DNA of 64,000 bases from Bradyrhizobium sp. 138 (GTDB lineage: Bacteria; Pseudomonadota; Alphaproteobacteria; Rhizobiales; Xanthobacteraceae). Positions 9,391-18,586 of the stretch are shown one piece after another. The DNA lies in the NCBI RefSeq assembly GCF_023074075.1, contig NZ_JADPKT010000022.1, positions 124,001 through 188,000 on the forward strand, in the 5' to 3' direction. The position numbers were made by a program, and so were the translations under genes. The notes below the pieces were generated by a model. That model did not search any database, was not told the DNA's origin, and saw only the letters and a list, made by a program, of their open reading frames with translations. Position 1 is the first letter of the stretch. Each line of letters opens with the position of its first letter.

Positions 9391-10592
9391 GCGCCCAGAC
9401 TCCGGCTGACGCGCCAACCATAGACGCTCATGACGGCGCTGGTGAGCAGCGAGATCAGGAGATAGATGCCCATGGTCATGGCGATGATCTCGATCGCCTG
9501 CCCGGTCTGGCTCAGCGACGTGCCGGCGAACACGGAGACAAGGTCGGGATAGCCGATCGCGACCGCCAGCGACGAGTTCTTGGTGAGATTGAGGTACTGG
9601 TTGGTCAGAGGCGGCACGATCACGCGCATGGCCTGCGGCACGACGATCAGCCGCAGCGTGGCGCCGCGGCTGAGGCCGAGCGAGGCCCCCGCCTCCATCT
9701 GTCCACTGTGGACCGACAGGATGCCGGCGCGCACGATCTCGGCGATGAAGGCGGCGGTATAGGTCGACAGCGCCAGCGTCAGCGCCACGAACTCCGGGAT
9801 GATGCGCGCGCCGCCGGCGAAATTGAAGCCCTTCAGCTGCGGCAGCTCGAAGGTGAAGGGCAGACCGAATACCAGCATCGCGGCGAGCGGCAGCCCGAAC
9901 AGCAGGCCCAGCACATAGGGCCAGATCCGGATCATCCGCCCTTCCTGAAACAGCGCGCGCCGGGCATAGAAGCGCAAGACCAGTGCCGCCACGATGCCGA
10001 GCGCCAGCATCGCCAGGAACGGCTCGAGGCCCCGCTCACCGATCGGGCTGGGAACGACGAGGCCGCGATTGCTGATAAAGGCAATGCCGAACAGCGAGAT
10101 GCTCTGCCGCGGATTGGGCAAGGCCGCGAGCACCGCGAGGTACCAGAACAGGATCTGGAACAGCAGCGGCAGGTTGCGGATGAGCTCGACATAGATCTCG
10201 CCGACGCGCGACAACAGCCAATTGGGCGAGAGCCGGCACAGCGCGACGATGAAGCCGATCAACGTGGCGAAGACGATGCCCACCACCGAGACCACGAGCG
10301 TGTTGAGCAGACCGACCACGAACACGCGCAGGAACGTATCCGAGCCGGTGTAGGAGATCAGGGTCTGGTTGACGTCGAAGCCGGCATTGTTTCGCAAGAA
10401 GCCGAAGCCGGCGGCGATGTGCTGGTTCTCGAGGTTGGCGCGGGCGTTGGAGACGATCTCGTAGCTGATCCAGCCCAGGATCGCCGCGAAGGCAAACTGG
10501 ACGGCGACGCCGTTCCAGCCTGCCTTGCCGCCCAGAATGCGCCTGATCTTCAGCGCGATCTGGGGCGGCGGTTTTCGGGCCTCGGTGCTCAT
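9387..10592 (-). CDS. aapQ: General L-amino acid ABC transporter, permease AapQ
   Basis: Inner-membrane permease of 401 aa starting MSTEARKPPP. It has a hydrophobic segment near residue 30, a large periplasmic region, then the binding-protein-dependent transport domain with EAA motif EAGASLGLSRGATLRLIVVP. Its length matches known AapQ. It sits 25 bases after aapJ and overlaps aapM by four bases. Confidence 0.94.
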   Translation of the reverse strand: MSTEARKPPPQIALKIRRILGGKAGWNGVAVQFAFAAILGWISYEIVSNARANLENQHIAAGFGFLRNNAGFDVNQTLISYTGSDTFLRVFVVGLLNTLVVSVVGIVFATLIGFIVALCRLSPNWLLSRVGEIYVELIRNLPLLFQILFWYLAVLAALPNPRQSISLFGIAFISNRGLVVPSPIGERGLEPFLAMLALGIVAALVLRFYARRALFQEGRMIRIWPYVLGLLFGLPLAAMLVFGLPFTFELPQLKGFNFAGGARIIPEFVALTLALSTYTAAFIAEIVRAGILSVHSGQMEAGASLGLSRGATLRLIVVPQAMRVIVPPLTNQYLNLTKNSSLAVAIGYPDLVSVFAGTSLSQTGQAIEIIAMTMGIYLLISLLTSAVMSVYGWRVSRSLGA

Positions 10593-10617
10593 GCCGCTGC
10601 CACCGGGTCAGGGGCGA

Positions 10618-11634
10618 TCAGCGGATCGGCGGCGCGTACTGGAGACCGCCCTTATTCCAGAGATTGTTGAGACCGCGATTGATGGCGAGCGGCGAGCCCG
10701 CGCCGACATTGCGATCGAACACCTCGCCGTAATTGCCGACCGTCTTCACGATCCGCACCACCCAGTCCTTGGTCAGGCCGAGCTGCTCGCCGAAATTGCC
10801 GTCGGCGCCGAGCACGCGTTTCAGCTCGGGATTTTCGAGCTTCGCCTTCTCGTCGACGTTCTTCGAGGTCACACCGAGCTCTTCGGCGGTGATCATCGCG
10901 AACAGCGTCCATTTCACGATGTCGAACCACTGGTCGTCGCCGTGGCGCACCATCGGGCCGAGCGGCTCCTTCGAGATGATCTCGGGCAGCACCATATGGT
11001 CGTTGGGATTGGCGATCTTCAGGCGATTGGCGTAGAGGCCCGACTGGTCGGTGGTGAAGACGTCGCAGCGCCCGGCTTCATAGGCCTTGACGGTTTCGTC
11101 GTTGGTGCCGAATGCGATGACCTCATACTTCATGTTGTTGGCCTTGAAGTAGTCGGCAAGATTCTGCTCGGTGGTGGTGCCGGTCTGCACGCAGACCGAG
11201 GCGCTGTTGAGCTCGAGCGCCGAATTCACCTTGAGCGACTTCTTCACCATGAAGCCCTGCCCGTCATAATAGGTCACGCCGGTGAAGTTGGCGCCGAGCG
11301 AGGTATCACGCGAGATGGTCCAGGTGGTGTTGCGCGAGAGCACGTCGATTTCGCCCGATTGCAGCGCGGTGAAGCGGTCCTTGGCGGACAGCGGCACGAA
11401 CTTGACTTTGGTCGCATCGTTGAAGATCGCCCCGGCGATCGCCCGGCAAACGTCGACGTCGAGGCCGGTCCAGTTGCCCTTGTCGTCGGGCGAGGAGAAT
11501 CCCGGCAGGCCCTGGCTGACGCCGCAGGACAACATGCCCCGGTCCTTGACGGTCTTGAGCGTTTGCGCGTCGGCGGCTTGGGCGGAGAGGCCGGCGGCGA
11601 GAGCAAGGGTGAGAGCCAGGGTTACGCGTTTCAT
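10618..11634 (-). CDS. aapJ: General L-amino acid-binding periplasmic protein AapJ
   Basis: Periplasmic solute-binding protein (338 aa) delivering amino acids to AapQMP. The signal peptide MKRVTLALTLALAAGLSAQA is followed by a family-3 SBP domain (TLKTVKDRGMLSCGVSQG, DVDVCRAIAGAIF). Start ATG 11634 has GAAAGG ten bases upstream; the in-frame TTG at 11652 would add six residues and lacks a better site. First gene of the operon; in other bacteria aap genes respond to nitrogen, but no NtrC or sigma-54 site was recognised here. Confidence 0.94.
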   Translation of the reverse strand: MKRVTLALTLALAAGLSAQAADAQTLKTVKDRGMLSCGVSQGLPGFSSPDDKGNWTGLDVDVCRAIAGAIFNDATKVKFVPLSAKDRFTALQSGEIDVLSRNTTWTISRDTSLGANFTGVTYYDGQGFMVKKSLKVNSALELNSASVCVQTGTTTEQNLADYFKANNMKYEVIAFGTNDETVKAYEAGRCDVFTTDQSGLYANRLKIANPNDHMVLPEIISKEPLGPMVRHGDDQWFDIVKWTLFAMITAEELGVTSKNVDEKAKLENPELKRVLGADGNFGEQLGLTKDWVVRIVKTVGNYGEVFDRNVGAGSPLAINRGLNNLWNKGGLQYAPPIR

Positions 11635-12023
11635 GGGCTTTGGGCCTTTCAAAGTCGTCTCAAGGAACGTTGTCTCAGGATCCCTGCCGGGGCCAGGCGT
11701 ATCAAGACCGGCCCTGCAAGACTCATGCTGGAAAAAACCTTGCCGAACACCCGCCGATCCCGGGAGGCCAATACCTTAATCCCCGCCGCAGGCGCCCGCC
11801 ATTCTGGCTGTGACGCAAAGTCCGGTCAGGCGATGGATCGAAGGTCGCGGCAGGCCCCTCAACATGCGGCGACTGAATAGCACCTGCGCATCACAGAACG
11901 ACTGGCGTGCCGGGTCAAGGGGTTGACGGGACTCTTCTGTGTTCTGTTATTAACGACAGCGGCCTTTCGGCCTGCCCGTGGGCGCGACGCGCCCTCTGGA
12001 AACGCGGTTTTGAAAGCAGACGC
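11635..12023. promoter_or_regulatory. aapJ / metC divergent intergenic region
   Basis: A 389-base stretch without a convincing gene. On the plus strand TTGACG (11923-11928) and TTATTA (11947-11952) with an 18-base spacer form a plausible promoter for the lyase gene. No clear promoter for aapJ and no riboswitch fold was recognised by eye. Confidence 0.35.
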
Positions 12024-13208
12024 ATGGATTCCTCGCACCCCCAAGAGCAGCACGCCGAGACCCGGCTGGTCACCTCCGGCCGCGACACCAAGGCGCAGAA
12101 GGGGTTCGTCAATCCGCCGGTCTTTCACGGCTCGACCGTGCTCTATCCGACCGCCGAGGACCTTCACGCCCATCGCGGCGAATTCACCTATGGCCGCCAC
12201 GGTTCCCCCACCACCAAGGCGTTCCAGGAGACGCTGATGGCGCTGGAGGGGCCGCAATGCGCCGGCGTCGGCATCGTCCCGTCGGGGCTGTCGGCGATCT
12301 CCACCACCCTGCTCTCGGTGCTGAAGACCGGCGACCATCTCCTGGTCTGCGACAACGTCTATCGGCCCTCGCGCAATTTCTGCAACGGCATGCTCGCTCG
12401 CTATGGCGTCGAGACCACCTATTTCGACCCGATGATCGGCGCCGGCATTGAAAAACTGTTCAAGCCGAACACCCGCGCGGTGCTGGTGGAGGCGCCGGGC
12501 TCGCAATCGTTCGAGATGCCCGACATCCGCGCCATCGCCGAGGTCGCGCATTCGCGCGGCGCGCTCGTCATCGACGACAACACCTGGGCAACCCCGCTCT
12601 ATCACCGCTCGCTCGACCAGGGCGTCGACATCAGCATGCAGGCCGCCACCAAGTACATCGGCGGCCATTCCGACATCATGTTCGGCACCGTCTCGGCCAA
12701 TGCCAAGGCCTGGCCGATGGTCGCCGAGGGCATCCGCCTGCTCGGCGTCTGCGCCGGTCCCGACGACGTCTTCCTGGCGCTGCGCGGCTTGCGCACGCTG
12801 TCGGTGCGGCTCGCGCAGCATCATCGCTCCGGGCTCGACATGGCGCGCTGGCTGGCTGGCCGGCCCGAGGTCGCGCGCGTCCTGCATCCGGGTCTCGAGA
12901 CCGATCCCGGTCACGCCATCTGGAAGCGCGACTTCACCGGCGCGTCGGGCCTGTTCAGCATCGTGCTGAAGCCCACGCCGCAGAAGGCGGTCGACACCAT
13001 GCTCAACACGCTCCAACTGTTCGGCATGGGCTTCTCCTGGGGCGGCTTCGAGAGCCTAGCGATACCCTTCGACTGCGACGCCTATCGCACCGCGACCAAG
13101 TGGGCGCCGGGCGGTCCGACCCTGCGGCTGCATATCGGTCTCGAAAGCGTCGATGATCTCAAGGCCGATCTCGATCGTGGCTTCGCTGCCCTCAAAGCGG
13201 CAATGTGA
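12024..13208 (+). CDS. metC: Cystathionine beta-lyase
   Basis: PLP enzyme of 394 aa that cleaves cystathionine to homocysteine, ammonia and pyruvate in methionine synthesis. Cys/Met-metabolism family features: substrate loop FTYGRHGSPTTKAFQ, GIVPSGLSA, DDNTWATPLYHRSLDQG, and the Schiff-base Lys210 in SMQAATKYIGGHSD. Start ATG 12024 (MDSSHPQEQHAETRLV) gives the usual family length; the frame is open 39 codons further upstream but that part is not family-like. A gamma-lyase or sulfhydrylase of the same fold cannot be excluded from motifs alone. Confidence 0.88.
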   Translation: MDSSHPQEQHAETRLVTSGRDTKAQKGFVNPPVFHGSTVLYPTAEDLHAHRGEFTYGRHGSPTTKAFQETLMALEGPQCAGVGIVPSGLSAISTTLLSVLKTGDHLLVCDNVYRPSRNFCNGMLARYGVETTYFDPMIGAGIEKLFKPNTRAVLVEAPGSQSFEMPDIRAIAEVAHSRGALVIDDNTWATPLYHRSLDQGVDISMQAATKYIGGHSDIMFGTVSANAKAWPMVAEGIRLLGVCAGPDDVFLALRGLRTLSVRLAQHHRSGLDMARWLAGRPEVARVLHPGLETDPGHAIWKRDFTGASGLFSIVLKPTPQKAVDTMLNTLQLFGMGFSWGGFESLAIPFDCDAYRTATKWAPGGPTLRLHIGLESVDDLKADLDRGFAALKAAM

Positions 13209-13341
13209 GCCTGCTCACAAGGCATCGCGCCGCGGGAACGAGCAATCCGCGTAAACGTTAACGCCGATGCGCCAAGAAATGGTTTGAACCTCAAGCGTTT
13301 GGCGCTAGCCTCACCAATCGACTCCAATCCGGACACGGAGC

Positions 13342-15033
13342 ATGGGAACGTTGGTTCTGCTCGATCTCATGGGCGGCGTTGCGCTGTTGTTGTGGGGCCT
13401 GCACATGGTCCACAGCGGGATTCTGCGCGCCTTCGGCCCCGACCTTCGGCGCCTGCTCGGCAAGGCGCTGAGCAACCGCGCCAGCGCCTTCGCCGCCGGA
13501 CTCGGGCTTACCGCGCTGCTCCAGAGCAGCACGGCGACCGCCCTGATCACCTCTTCGTTCGCGGCCGAGGGTCTCGTCAGCCTCGCGGCTGCGCTCGCCA
13601 TCATGCTCGGGGCCAATGTCGGCACGACGCTGATCGTGCAGGTGCTGTCGTTCAACATCGCCGCCGTTGCGCCGGTGCTGTTCGTGCTCGGCCTCGTCGC
13701 CTTCCGCTCCGGCCCGCGCTCGCGGATCAAGGACATCGGCCGCGTCTGCATCGGCCTTGGCCTGATGCTGCTCTCGCTGCACATCCTGCTCGACACGCTG
13801 GCGCCGGCCGAGAACGCGCCCGGTGTCCGCGTCGTGATGTCCGCCATCACGGGCGATCCCATCCTGTGCATCGTGATCGCCGCCCTCATCACCTGGGCGG
13901 TGCATTCGAGCGTCGCCAGCGTGCTCCTGATCATGTCGCTGGCCTATTCGCAGTTCATCACGCCCGACGCGGCGCTGGCGTTGGTGCTCGGGGCCAATCT
14001 CGGCAGCGCCATCAATCCCGTGTTCGAGGGCGCCAAGCGTGACGATCCCGCGAGCTATCGCCTGCCGGTCGGCAATCTCATCAACCGCGTGATCGGGATT
14101 GCCGTCGTGCTGCCCTTCCTTGGCGCGATCGCCGAGCACATGCATGCCTGGCAGCCCGATCTCGCCAAGATGACCGCGGCTTTCCACATCGCCTTCAACG
14201 TCGGCACGGCGCTCATCTTCATCGGCCTGCTCGACACCATGTCGCGCCTGCTGACCCGCCTCTTGCCGGATCGCGTGCAGGAGGCCGACCCGGCCCGGCC
14301 GCGCTATCTCGACGAGACCGCGCTGGAGACACCGTCACTGGCGCTCGCCGACGCCGCCCGCGAGACGTTGCGGATGGGCGATCTCGTCGAAGTCATGCTG
14401 CGCAAGGTGATGGCTGCGATGATGACAGGCGACCGTGCGCTGGTCGACCAGGTCTCCAAGATGGACAATTTCGTCGACGGTCTCGACGAGGCCATCAAGC
14501 TCTACGTGACCAAGTTGATGCGGGGCAGCCTCGACGAGAGCGAAGGCCGCCGCGCGATGGAGATCATCTCCTTCGCCATCAACCTCGAACATATCGGCGA
14601 CATCATCGACAAGAGCCTGAGCGAGCTCGCCACCAAGAAAATCAAGCGGCGCTTCCAGTTCTCGGCGGAAGGAGCCGATGAGCTTGCCGCCTTCCACAAG
14701 CGCACGATGGACTCGCTGCGGATCGCCTTCGGCGTCTTCATGTCGGGTGACGCCAACGAAGCGCGCAAGCTGCTGGTGGAGAAAACCGCGCTGCGCAACA
14801 CCGAGCTTGCGGCGGTCGAACGGCATCTCGACCGGCTACGCGAGGGCCGCCCCGAGACCATCGAGACCACGTCGCTGCATCTGGACGTGCTGCGCGATCT
14901 CAGGCGCATCCACTCCCATATCTGCTCGGTCGCCTATCCCGTGCTGGATGCGGCCGGCGAGCCCTATCGCAGGAGCGAGGCGGAGACAGCCGCCCTGCCC
15001 GCTTCAGGCGCGGCGTCGGCGTTGCCGCGCTAG
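13342..15033 (+). CDS. Na/Pi cotransporter family protein with PhoU-like tail
   Basis: Inner-membrane transporter of 563 aa. Residues about 1-310 hold the duplicated NptA/NaPi-II core: first motif ALLQSSTATALITSSF and GANVGTT, second WAVHSSVASVLLIMS and GANLGSA. Residues about 330-550 form a PhoU-like helical bundle (MAIKLYVTKLMRG-type helices, KMDNFVDGLDEAIK). The likely substrate is phosphate with sodium; bacterial members are sometimes exporters. It stands alone between metC and a small convergent gene, with no Pho box recognised. Confidence 0.88.
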   Translation: MGTLVLLDLMGGVALLLWGLHMVHSGILRAFGPDLRRLLGKALSNRASAFAAGLGLTALLQSSTATALITSSFAAEGLVSLAAALAIMLGANVGTTLIVQVLSFNIAAVAPVLFVLGLVAFRSGPRSRIKDIGRVCIGLGLMLLSLHILLDTLAPAENAPGVRVVMSAITGDPILCIVIAALITWAVHSSVASVLLIMSLAYSQFITPDAALALVLGANLGSAINPVFEGAKRDDPASYRLPVGNLINRVIGIAVVLPFLGAIAEHMHAWQPDLAKMTAAFHIAFNVGTALIFIGLLDTMSRLLTRLLPDRVQEADPARPRYLDETALETPSLALADAARETLRMGDLVEVMLRKVMAAMMTGDRALVDQVSKMDNFVDGLDEAIKLYVTKLMRGSLDESEGRRAMEIISFAINLEHIGDIIDKSLSELATKKIKRRFQFSAEGADELAAFHKRTMDSLRIAFGVFMSGDANEARKLLVEKTALRNTELAAVERHLDRLREGRPETIETTSLHLDVLRDLRRIHSHICSVAYPVLDAAGEPYRRSEAETAALPASGAASALPR

Positions 15034-15097
15034 CGAAAACCATGCCTCCATCCCCGCGAGGTTGGAGGGCCTGAAGCCGTGCAACATGAGGTCGGTG

Positions 15098-15523
15098 CTA
15101 CTCGGTGTGATCGGGAGCGTCGACGCTCCAGCTCGCGTCAGCGCCGAATGGATGGTCGATGAAGAAAACCCAGGTGCCGTCGGGCAACTTGCGATGAACT
15201 TCCATGCCGTGATGATGAACCTGCACCGGCTTGCCGTCCTGCCCGACGCCTTTGATCAGCCATTGGGAGCGGGTCATCGCGAAATCACCCGCAATGGTCG
15301 TGTGATGCGTAACGACATCCATATGCGGCCGTAGTCCGACATAGGCGGCCATCGTCTCGCGGATGGCGTCTGCTCCACGCGCGATCCTGGTTCCGCCGTG
15401 GACGTCATCGACCTGCACGATCGACGCATCGCTGTGGTACATCGCGGCGGCCGCCGCTACATTGTGGCTGTTGAATGCGCGGGCCAGCCAGAGATTGCAG
15501 AGTTCCGGAGATGGTGCGCCCAT
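15098..15523 (-). CDS. SnoaL-like / NTF2-fold protein
   Basis: 141-aa protein of the nuclear-transport-factor-2 superfamily. Typical layout: helix with NSHNVAAAAAMYHSDASIV, GADAIRETMAAYVGLRPHMDV, then beta strands ending with HHHGMEVHRKLPDGTWVFFI, as in ketosteroid-isomerase-like domains that bind small hydrophobic molecules. Start ATG 15523 has GAGGAG eight bases upstream; the frame is open to about 16030 but that overlaps the LysR gene and is not coding-like. Divergent from the LysR regulator, so probably its target. Substrate unknown. Confidence 0.8.
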   Translation of the reverse strand: MGAPSPELCNLWLARAFNSHNVAAAAAMYHSDASIVQVDDVHGGTRIARGADAIRETMAAYVGLRPHMDVVTHHTTIAGDFAMTRSQWLIKGVGQDGKPVQVHHHGMEVHRKLPDGTWVFFIDHPFGADASWSVDAPDHTE

Positions 15524-15614
15524 GATGGATTCTCCTCTTGACCGCAACGGCACGTTGTTTGTGGCGTTGATGTAGATCGAGAGACTACCGGGCGCGATCT
15601 GTTCTTTTGCCATT

Positions 15615-15630
15615 CGATTCTGCGCAATCG
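15615..15630. promoter_or_regulatory. Candidate LysR operator
   Basis: Dyad CGATT-N6-AATCG in the 144-base divergent region between the SnoaL-like gene and the LysR gene, fitting the T-N11-A type of LysR half-site arrangement. No other dyad stands out there. Confidence 0.35.
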
Positions 15631-15667
15631 CACAGCGGCGGCCTTTGGTTGGGAACCGGAGTTCGCG

Positions 15668-16603
15668 ATGGTCCAACGCCTGGATTGGGATGACCTTCGA
15701 TACGTTCTCGCGGTCGCCGATGAAGGCTCCCTGGCGGGCGGCGCCCGATCCCTCGGCGTCAACCACACCACCGTCTTGCGGCGGATTGGAGTGATCGAGA
15801 AGCGGCTCGGCCTGCGCCTGTTCGAACGCCTGCCAGGCGGCTATCTCCTGACCGCGGGCGGCAGGGAAATGATCGTCGCGGCACGGAACGTCGATGACAC
15901 CATTGCCGCGCTGGAGCGCCGTCTCGCTGGCCGCGATCTCGAGCTGTCCGGCGTGCTGCGCGTTACGACGACCGACACGCTCATGGCATCCGTCCTTCCG
16001 GCCGCGCTCGGCGAGTTTGCCGACCAGCACCCGGGCATCACGATCGAGATCGCCATATCCAATGCCATGTACAGCTTAACGCGGCGCGACGCCGACGTTG
16101 CGATCAGGCCGGCAACCAATCCGCCTTCACACCTGGTCGGGCGACGCATCGCGCCGGTGGCCTTTGCCGTCTATGCCAGTCCACGCTACCTGGATCGCAC
16201 GGGCATTCCGCCGAGCCTTTCAGCTCCCCACCGCTGGCTCGCCCCCGATGACAGTCTTTCGGCGTCAACTATTGCCCGATGGATGCACAGTATCGACGGA
16301 CAGGCTGAAATCGTGGCACGCGCCGATTCCCTCGTAGCGCTACGCGACCTGGCGCGCGAAGGTGTCGGCGTGACCGCACTACCCTGCTATCTCGGTGACC
16401 TCTCGCCCGGGCTCACACGGCTGGGAGAACCGATCGCAGCAATGACGTCGGCACTCTGGGTGCTCACGCATGAGGATCTGCGCGAAACCGCCCGCGTCCG
16501 GGCGTTCACCGAGTTTGTGAGCGAAGCCCTCGTCAAGCGGCGGGCATTGCTGGAAGGCAGGGCCTGCGGTGAAGGAGCTGCCTCTGTCGGCGATCGACCC
16601 TGA
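15668..16603 (+). CDS. LysR-family transcriptional regulator
   Basis: 311 aa. The N-terminal winged HTH (residues 5-65: LRYVLAVADEGSLAGGARSL, VNHTTVLRRIGVIEKRLGLRL) is followed by a LysR substrate domain beginning LSGVLRVTTTDTLMASVLP. It likely regulates the divergent SnoaL-like gene and itself. The stop abuts the stop of the convergent LAB_N gene with no spacer. Effector unknown. Confidence 0.9.
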   Translation: MVQRLDWDDLRYVLAVADEGSLAGGARSLGVNHTTVLRRIGVIEKRLGLRLFERLPGGYLLTAGGREMIVAARNVDDTIAALERRLAGRDLELSGVLRVTTTDTLMASVLPAALGEFADQHPGITIEIAISNAMYSLTRRDADVAIRPATNPPSHLVGRRIAPVAFAVYASPRYLDRTGIPPSLSAPHRWLAPDDSLSASTIARWMHSIDGQAEIVARADSLVALRDLAREGVGVTALPCYLGDLSPGLTRLGEPIAAMTSALWVLTHEDLRETARVRAFTEFVSEALVKRRALLEGRACGEGAASVGDRP

Positions 16604-16942
16604 TCAGCGCTCCAGCGTCTTCGAGGCGCTGCCGCGGTTCTTGATGATCAACATGATGTTGCGGATGTAGATGATGGTCGCGAGCGACTGGCCGAGGATG
16701 ATGACCGGCTCGCGCTTCACGACGCCGTAGACCAGCGTCATCAGCCCGCCGCCCATCGAGCAGAACCAGAACGCCATCGGCACCACGCTGTTGCCGGCGC
16801 GCTCGCTCGCGATCCACTGCACCAGGAAGCGCGCGGTGAAGAACAGCTGCGCGACCAGGCCGAACGCCAGCCAGAAGTCGAACTTGGCGACGAAGACGTC
16901 GTAGAGATAGTTGCTCAGCGCCTGACCGTATTGGATGATCAT
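16604..16942 (-). CDS. LAB_N (lipid-A-disaccharide synthase N-terminal) domain membrane protein
   Basis: 112-aa membrane protein with three hydrophobic segments (AFGLVAQLFFTARFLVQWI, VPMAFWFCSMGGGLMTLVYG, VIILGQSLATIIYIRNIMLI). FLVQWIASERAGNSVVP is the characteristic LAB_N signature, found free-standing or fused to LpxB, and distantly like small multidrug-resistance folds. The start overlaps the GT2 stop by four bases, so the two are coupled. Commonly found beside ArnC/DPM-type GT2 genes; possibly a flippase or partner for a polyprenyl-phosphate sugar. Confidence 0.85.
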   Translation of the reverse strand: MIIQYGQALSNYLYDVFVAKFDFWLAFGLVAQLFFTARFLVQWIASERAGNSVVPMAFWFCSMGGGLMTLVYGVVKREPVIILGQSLATIIYIRNIMLIIKNRGSASKTLER

Positions 16943-17676
16943 GCGTTCACCTCAGTCACATCTGGTGTCGGCTTCTTGCGGCGGATCAGCCACCACACCC
17001 CGGCGAGATCCATGATGCCGATCCACAGCCGGTCAAAGAAGCCATAATTCGACACGCCGGAATGGCGCGGCCGGTCGATCACGTCGACATAGGCGATGTC
17101 GTAGCCTTCGCGGCGGACCAGCGCCGGCAGGAAGCGATGCAGCCCGTCGAAATAGGGCATCATCAGGAAGACCTCACGCCGGAATGCCTTCAACCCGCAG
17201 CCGGTGTCGCGGGTGCCGTCCTTCAGGATGGCGTTGCGGACGCCGTTCGCGACGCGCGACTGGAATTTCTTGAAGCCGGTATCCTTGCGTCCGACGCGCT
17301 GCCCCGCAGCGAGGCCGACGCGCCCTGCTCCGTTCTCGACCGCCGAGATCAGGTCGGGCAGGAAGGCCGGATTGTTCTGGCCGTCGCCGTCGAGCGTCGC
17401 CACGATCGCCCCGCGCGCCGCGCGCACGCCGCTGCGCACGGCCGCGGATTGGCCGCCCGATCGGGAGTGGCGGAGCTGACGCAGATTGTCCCGCTGCGCC
17501 ATGAGCGCCGTGAGGCGTTCGCCGGTCGCATCGGTCGAGCCATCGTTGACGTAGATGATCTCATAGGCCCAGCGGCCATCGAGCGCCGCGCCGATCTCCG
17601 CGATCAGCGGCGCGATGTTGTCGGCTTCGTTGCGCACGGGAACGACGATGGAAACCGAGGGCTGGGACGACGACAA
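16939..17676 (-). CDS. Glycosyltransferase family 2, dolichol-phosphate-mannose synthase-like
   Basis: 245 aa. GT-A fold with SVSIVVPVRNEADNIAPLI, YEIIYVNDGSTDATG, the DxD-like TLDGDGQNNPAFLPDLI and a DTGCGLKAFRREVF motif typical of DPM/ArnC-type enzymes that load a sugar on polyprenyl phosphate. A weak C-terminal hydrophobic segment (LWIGIMDLAGVWWLI) may anchor it to the inner membrane. ATGA overlap with the LAB_N gene. The sugar could be mannose, galacturonate or another; the sequence does not decide. Confidence 0.88.
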   Translation of the reverse strand: MSSSQPSVSIVVPVRNEADNIAPLIAEIGAALDGRWAYEIIYVNDGSTDATGERLTALMAQRDNLRQLRHSRSGGQSAAVRSGVRAARGAIVATLDGDGQNNPAFLPDLISAVENGAGRVGLAAGQRVGRKDTGFKKFQSRVANGVRNAILKDGTRDTGCGLKAFRREVFLMMPYFDGLHRFLPALVRREGYDIAYVDVIDRPRHSGVSNYGFFDRLWIGIMDLAGVWWLIRRKKPTPDVTEVNA

Positions 17677-17739
17677 ATCGAGGCTCGTGGTTGGAATGGG
17701 ACTGCCTGGGGAACCGGCGGCCCCGGCAGGCAGCCGCTT

Positions 17740-18585
17740 TTATGGGGCGGATGCCCGGTGGGCAACCCCTTTGAGGCGGCCCGAGACCGCTCCCGCAAGT
17801 GGCACGATGGTGCCGTCGGCGCGGATGGCGAAGCCCAGCCTTCGGGCCGCAAACCAATAGCGGACCGCCATGGCGCCGACCATGCCGACCAGGGCGCCGG
17901 CCACGACGTCGCTCGGGTGATGGGCGAGCAATACCAGGCGCGTCAGCAGGATCACGATTGCGTAAGTGAACATCAACACGCGCAGGCGCGGCCATAATGC
18001 CGACACGGCAAACGCAAGGGCAAACGCCGCCACCGCATGACCCGACGGCAGGCTGGCATAAGCCCCCGTCCCTTCAAATGGGAGGAAGTTGAACGGATTG
18101 GCCTGTCCGCCGACGAACGGACGTCCGCGGCCGATGAGATATTTCAGGATCTCGGCGACGAATGCCGACACCGCAATCGACAGGAACACAAATTGCAGCC
18201 GCGTGCCGACGCTGAGCAGCAACGCGCGGCGCTTCCCCTGGAGCCCTGCCGCAACGAACGCCAGAGCCACCAGCGCAGCCCCCAGCACCGACAGCAGATA
18301 CTCGTCCTTGCCGAAATCGGTGAGGATGCGGATCGGCCATAGGCTTGGTGTGCCGCGAGCCGGCATCAGCTGGATCTCGGTCTGGTCGAACGCGACCATC
18401 AGAACGATGACCAAGGCGGCGCCCGCTGCGCTGAGCCACAGCGAATGTCGCGCCAGTTTTCGCGCTGCTTCCGCGCGGCGCGAATGCGAGGGTGTGCGAA
18501 CCAGTTGCGCCAGCGCGCGGCCCGACACAGTGAGCAATTGCGCGGCATAGCCCGGACGCGGCGCGGTGCTGGTCGAGGCCGACAT
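17740..18585 (-). CDS. PAP2-family membrane phosphatase
   Basis: 281-aa integral membrane phosphatase with the three PAP2 motifs: KYLIGRGRP, PSGH (in YASLPSGHAVAAFA) and RLVLLAHHPSDVVAGALVG. About six membrane segments. Homologues dephosphorylate lipid A (LpxE/LpxF type), undecaprenyl diphosphate or phosphatidic acid. Placement between a GT39 and a GT2 gene points to lipid A or polyprenyl phosphate metabolism. Start ATG 18585 is one base after the stop of the GT39 gene. Confidence 0.88.
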   Translation of the reverse strand: MSASTSTAPRPGYAAQLLTVSGRALAQLVRTPSHSRRAEAARKLARHSLWLSAAGAALVIVLMVAFDQTEIQLMPARGTPSLWPIRILTDFGKDEYLLSVLGAALVALAFVAAGLQGKRRALLLSVGTRLQFVFLSIAVSAFVAEILKYLIGRGRPFVGGQANPFNFLPFEGTGAYASLPSGHAVAAFALAFAVSALWPRLRVLMFTYAIVILLTRLVLLAHHPSDVVAGALVGMVGAMAVRYWFAARRLGFAIRADGTIVPLAGAVSGRLKGVAHRASAP

Positions 18586-18586
18586 C

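Noticed and set aside
11635..12023. SAM riboswitch upstream of metC
   Set aside because: Considered because of the gene's function, but no SAM-II type core or pseudoknot pattern could be recognised.
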